A DNA stretch of 37,098 nt from Eubacteriales bacterium. Lineage in GTDB: Bacteria > Bacillota > Clostridia > Lachnospirales > Lachnospiraceae. The position numbers and the translations under genes are program-made. Positions 34,721 to 37,098 of the stretch are shown piece after piece. The DNA is taken from the NCBI GenBank assembly GCA_030524545.1, contig JAUNGM010000038.1:1-37098 (forward strand), read 5' to 3'. Every line of letters begins with the position of its first letter. Position 1 is the first letter of the stretch. The notes under the pieces are model-generated. The model did not search any database. It was given only the letters and a program-made list of their open reading frames with translations, and was not told the DNA's origin.

Positions 34721-35296
34721 ATGAACAGTATTTATACACGTCTTATCAACCGGGAGCATCCGCTTCCTGCAGATTACATACCGGAAGGCCTTGTAGACAT
34801 TGGGATACCCTTTGACGCTCTTCCGGGTGATCCGAAGCGTCTTCTGGAAAAAACAGCCGCCCTTGCAGCTCTGGAACTGATCAACAGAAGCCACAGGGAA
34901 GGCCTGAATCTCTGCGGCGTTTCCGGCTACCGCTCCTATGAACGCCAGAAAAAGCTGTACACCGGCAGCCCTTACGTTGCACCTCCCGGAACCAGCGAGC
35001 ATCAGAGCGGACTTGCTCTGGATGTTTCCTGCCCTCAGATCCGCATGGAGCTAACGGAGGAATTTGCCGAAACCAGGGAGGGCATCTGGCTTTTGCACCA
35101 TGCACCTATTTACGGCTTCATTCTGCGGTATCCTGCGAACAAAGAGCACATCACACAGGTTCCCTATGAACCATGGCATATTCGCTATGTAACAAAGCCT
35201 CTGGCAGCTTATTTATCCTTAACGGGAATCACTTTGGAGGAGTACCATGAAATGGAAAATAACGGCTCCGCTGCCGGAGGTATGGATTTAACCTGA
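34721..35296 (+). CDS. VanXY-like M15 D,D-peptidase without signal peptide
   Basis: A 191-residue zinc peptidase that should cleave D-Ala-D-Ala and/or remove a terminal D-Ala. The start LINREHPLPADY, then GYRSYERQKKLY, SEHQSGLALDV (His and Asp zinc ligands), YGFILRYPANKEHIT, EPWHIRYV (His ligand) and TLEEYHEME closely follow the layout of enterococcal VanXY enzymes, which are also ~190 residues and cytoplasmic. No signal peptide or membrane helix is visible. Candidate starts are ATG at 34721 (chosen), a TTG at 34712 and an ATG at 34694 inside the hairpin. It lies between pncB and aroF, with no vancomycin-resistance genes nearby. Cytoplasmic muropeptide turnover is a reasonable guess. Confidence 0.88.
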   Translation: MNSIYTRLINREHPLPADYIPEGLVDIGIPFDALPGDPKRLLEKTAALAALELINRSHREGLNLCGVSGYRSYERQKKLYTGSPYVAPPGTSEHQSGLALDVSCPQIRMELTEEFAETREGIWLLHHAPIYGFILRYPANKEHITQVPYEPWHIRYVTKPLAAYLSLTGITLEEYHEMENNGSAAGGMDLT

Positions 35297-35302
35297 AATG
35301 TG

Positions 35303-35342
35303 TGCTATACTTTTGTTAATCTTACTAAACAGACGGTATATA
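35303..35342 (+). promoter_or_regulatory. Candidate promoters of the DAHP synthase gene
   Basis: Two candidates overlap just past the VanXY-like stop: an extended -10 box TGCTATACT (35303-35311), and TTGTTA (35313-35318) with an 18-base spacer to TATATA (35337-35342). CGGTAT/ATACCG (35334-35339, 35351-35356) forms a small inverted repeat over the second -10. No T-box or Trp/Tyr leader peptide was seen. Confidence 0.5.
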
Positions 35343-35393
35343 TCATAAGAATACCGCAGATATATACTGTATCGATAAAGGAGCACAGCTATT

Positions 35394-36425
35394 ATGTCAA
35401 TGAAAACCAATCACCAGTTGCCTCTGCCGGAGGTGCTGAAATCCCAGTACCCGCTCAGCGAGGAAATCAAAGCAATCAAGGCCCGCCGCGACCGGGAAAT
35501 CCGCGATATCTTTACAGGCAGATCCGACAAATTCGTCGTTATTGTAGGCCCCTGTTCCGCAGATAATGAAGATTCCGTCTGTGAATATGTGAATCGGCTG
35601 AAAGCGGTATCCGACAAAGTATCTGATAAGATAATGATCATCCCCCGTGTTTACACCAATAAGCCCCGTACCACAGGCGATGGATACAAGGGTATGCTTC
35701 ATCAGCCGGATCCGGACAAGGCCCCTGACTTATTAGCCGGCATCATTGCTATCCGCAAAATGCACATCCGTGTTATGAAAGAAACAGGTCTTTCCCCTGC
35801 AGACGAAATGCTTTATCCGGAAAACCGCAGCTATCTGGATGATGTACTGTCTTATGAAGCAGTAGGCGCCAGATCTGTCGAAAACCAGCAGCACCGCCTT
35901 ACAGCCAGCGGCATGGACATCCCTGTCGGCATGAAAAATCCCACCAGCGGCGACTTATCCGTTATGCTCAATTCCGTTATTGCAGCACAGCATCCGCATC
36001 ACTTCATTTACCGGGGCTGTGATGTGGAAACTACGGGAAATGACCTGGCACATACCATTCTCCGCGGCGGTGTCAACAAATACGGCCAGACAATCCCTAA
36101 TTACCATTATGAGGATCTGACCCGCCTTATGGAGCTTTATGCCAAACGTAATCTTAAAAATCCTGCCGTAATAGTAGATGCGAACCACTCCAATTCTGAC
36201 AAAAAATATAAAGAACAGATACGTATTGTCAGCGAAGTGCTTCACAGCCGCAACTACAATTCTGACCTGAAAAAGCTGGTAAAAGGGGTAATGATCGAAA
36301 GTTATCTTGTAGAAGGCCGTCAGGACATCTGCCCTGACCACGTTTACGGCCAGTCCATTACAGACCCCTGCCTTGGCTGGGAGGATACCGAACGGCTGAT
36401 TTATGAAATTGCAGAGAAATGTTAA
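35394..36425 (+). CDS. aroF: DAHP synthase, class I alpha (AroF/G/H type)
   Basis: A 343-residue enzyme joining phosphoenolpyruvate and erythrose-4-P, the first step of the shikimate pathway. Motifs are VIVGPCSADNEDS, PRVYTNKPRTTGDGYKG (active-site Arg and Lys), GARSVENQQHR, GMKNPTSGD and DANHSNSDK (metal His). The N-terminal ~30 residues (LPEVLKSQYPLSEEIK) match the segment used for feedback control in AroF/G/H, so allosteric inhibition by an aromatic amino acid is likely; which one cannot be told. The first ATG has AAAGGAG 10 bases upstream. No other shikimate genes are in the window. Confidence 0.95.
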   Translation: MSMKTNHQLPLPEVLKSQYPLSEEIKAIKARRDREIRDIFTGRSDKFVVIVGPCSADNEDSVCEYVNRLKAVSDKVSDKIMIIPRVYTNKPRTTGDGYKGMLHQPDPDKAPDLLAGIIAIRKMHIRVMKETGLSPADEMLYPENRSYLDDVLSYEAVGARSVENQQHRLTASGMDIPVGMKNPTSGDLSVMLNSVIAAQHPHHFIYRGCDVETTGNDLAHTILRGGVNKYGQTIPNYHYEDLTRLMELYAKRNLKNPAVIVDANHSNSDKKYKEQIRIVSEVLHSRNYNSDLKKLVKGVMIESYLVEGRQDICPDHVYGQSITDPCLGWEDTERLIYEIAEKC

Positions 36426-36466
36426 ATACCGGCTGCTGAATATAAACGCCGAATACAAACTACAGC

Positions 36467-36518
36467 AAAAAATCCCCCTTGCAGAACTTTTTCTTTCATG
36501 GTACTGCATGCGGGGATT
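36467..36518. terminator. Bidirectional terminator between aroF and spoVT
   Basis: AATCCCC (36471-36477) pairs with GGGGATT (36512-36518), with an inner GCAG/CTGC pairing. On the minus strand six T residues follow, giving a terminator for spoVT. It also ends the convergent aroF transcript about 45 bases after its stop. Confidence 0.75.
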
Positions 36519-36579
36519 CTTTGATTCTTCGTAACTGTTCGTTACCCTCACAGATACGCTGCTATTCTCTTCTGTTTTT

Positions 36580-37098
36580 CTACTGCTCCATCTGTCTTCC
36601 CAGAAAGCCTGCTGCTGTCTGTACCAGCATTCTCTCCGGATCTCCAAAAATATCCTTCTCACTCTTTCCCATCAGAATGACGGAGCCAATAGCATCACCT
36701 GCGCTGATGATCGGCTGAATTGTCTGTGCATAAGGTACATCTCTCTGGTCTTCTGTAACAGGTATTTTGCCCTTTTCATTCGCATTCACACATTTTCCCT
36801 CTCTGGAGGTAATCATTTCCTCCAGCTCTTTGCTGATTTCCTTCCCGCTGTATTCCTTGCTTCCAAGGCCTGCAGCCGCCACAACCTGATCATGGTCGGT
36901 AATGCAGGATACCAGTCCGGTAGTCTGGGCAAGCGCTTCTGCATACTCTTTTGCAAAAATACTCAGCTCACCGATAGGAGAATATTTTTTCAGGATCACT
37001 TCCCCTTCCCTGTCGGTAAAAATTTCCAGCGGTGTCCCTTCTTTAATCCGCAGTGTCCGGCGGATTTCCTTTGGAATGACTACTCTGCCAAGATCATC
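36580..37098 (-). CDS. spoVT: Stage V sporulation protein T (5' end outside window)
   Basis: A partial reading frame of 172 codons, open to the right edge. The visible N-terminal part is the AbrB/SpoVT swapped-hairpin DNA-binding domain (DDLGRVVIPKEIRRTLRI...LEIFTDREGEVILKKYSPIGEL). A GAF-like domain follows (about 55-170; FAKEYAEALAQTTGLVSCITDHDQVVAA...IISAGDAIGSVILMG). SpoVT is a regulator of late forespore genes, usually ~180 residues, so only about ten N-terminal residues appear to be missing. Its presence supports a spore-forming Clostridia host. The promoter lies outside the window. Confidence 0.95.
   Translation of the reverse strand, partial: DDLGRVVIPKEIRRTLRIKEGTPLEIFTDREGEVILKKYSPIGELSIFAKEYAEALAQTTGLVSCITDHDQVVAAAGLGSKEYSGKEISKELEEMITSREGKCVNANEKGKIPVTEDQRDVPYAQTIQPIISAGDAIGSVILMGKSEKDIFGDPERMLVQTAAGFLGRQMEQ

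Noticed and set aside
28505-35296. A vancomycin-resistance cluster
   Set aside because: Two VanY/VanXY-like peptidases are present, but there is no vanHAX ligase/dehydrogenase set or vanRS two-component system in the window.

Overview
The window looks like chromosomal DNA of a spore-forming Clostridia, most likely family Lachnospiraceae. This is inferred from gene families and local gene order (greA-lysS, dnaE-pfkA-trkH-trkA, nfeD with an SPFH protein), from SpoVT at the right edge, and from secreted proteins built of BspA-type leucine-rich repeats plus 'YTGKAL...NYTGT' repeats. GGAGG-type ribosome binding sites and sigma-A promoters are common. No species call is justified from sequence alone.

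Layout. (1) 1-1.48 kb: an AT-rich tyrosine recombinase gene with a repeat-studded promoter, facing the 3' end of lysS; it is probably the edge of an integrated element that continues left of the window. (2) 1.48-3.7 kb: the greA-lysS operon behind a perfect-consensus promoter. (3) 3.7-14.98 kb, all on the minus strand: an accessory signalling/surface cluster. Read 5' to 3' it holds a DUF7601/Cna-B-like repeat protein, a membrane Ser/Thr kinase with an extracellular LRR domain, a small HTH protein, and two tandem secreted ~1,200-residue proteins. These two share identical DNA at both ends (254 bp and 554 bp) but have different middles. (4) 14.98-28.3 kb, minus strand: housekeeping genes dusB, a DUF6145-like gene, birA, argF, an SPFH protein, nfeD, an rRNA methyltransferase, ktrA, ktrB, pfkA, dnaE and cvfB. 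(5) 28.4-31.1 kb: an M15 (VanY-like) peptidase on the plus strand, then araD and an acyl-ACP thioesterase on the minus strand. (6) 31.3-32.96 kb: a small relic island. An intact tRNA-Gln(CUG) with its terminator and a decayed partial copy of the same segment (91 bp, 6 mismatches) flank a nucleotidyltransferase-HEPN gene pair and a frameshifted C-terminal fragment of a tyrosine recombinase. (7) 33-37 kb, plus strand: pncB, a VanXY-like cytoplasmic M15 peptidase whose Shine-Dalgarno is buried in a 20-bp hairpin, and a class I DAHP synthase, converging on a partial spoVT.

How the genes work together. The housekeeping blocks supply translation (lysS, dusB, rRNA methylation), transcript elongation (greA), replication (dnaE), glycolysis (pfkA), potassium uptake (ktrAB), arginine, biotinylation, NAD salvage (pncB) and aromatic amino acid entry (aroF). 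The parts most worth attention are the kinase-HTH-surface-protein cluster, the tRNA-Gln-bounded MNT-HEPN relic island, and the SD-sequestering hairpin between pncB and the VanXY-like gene. No CRISPR array, rRNA or complete insertion sequence was seen.
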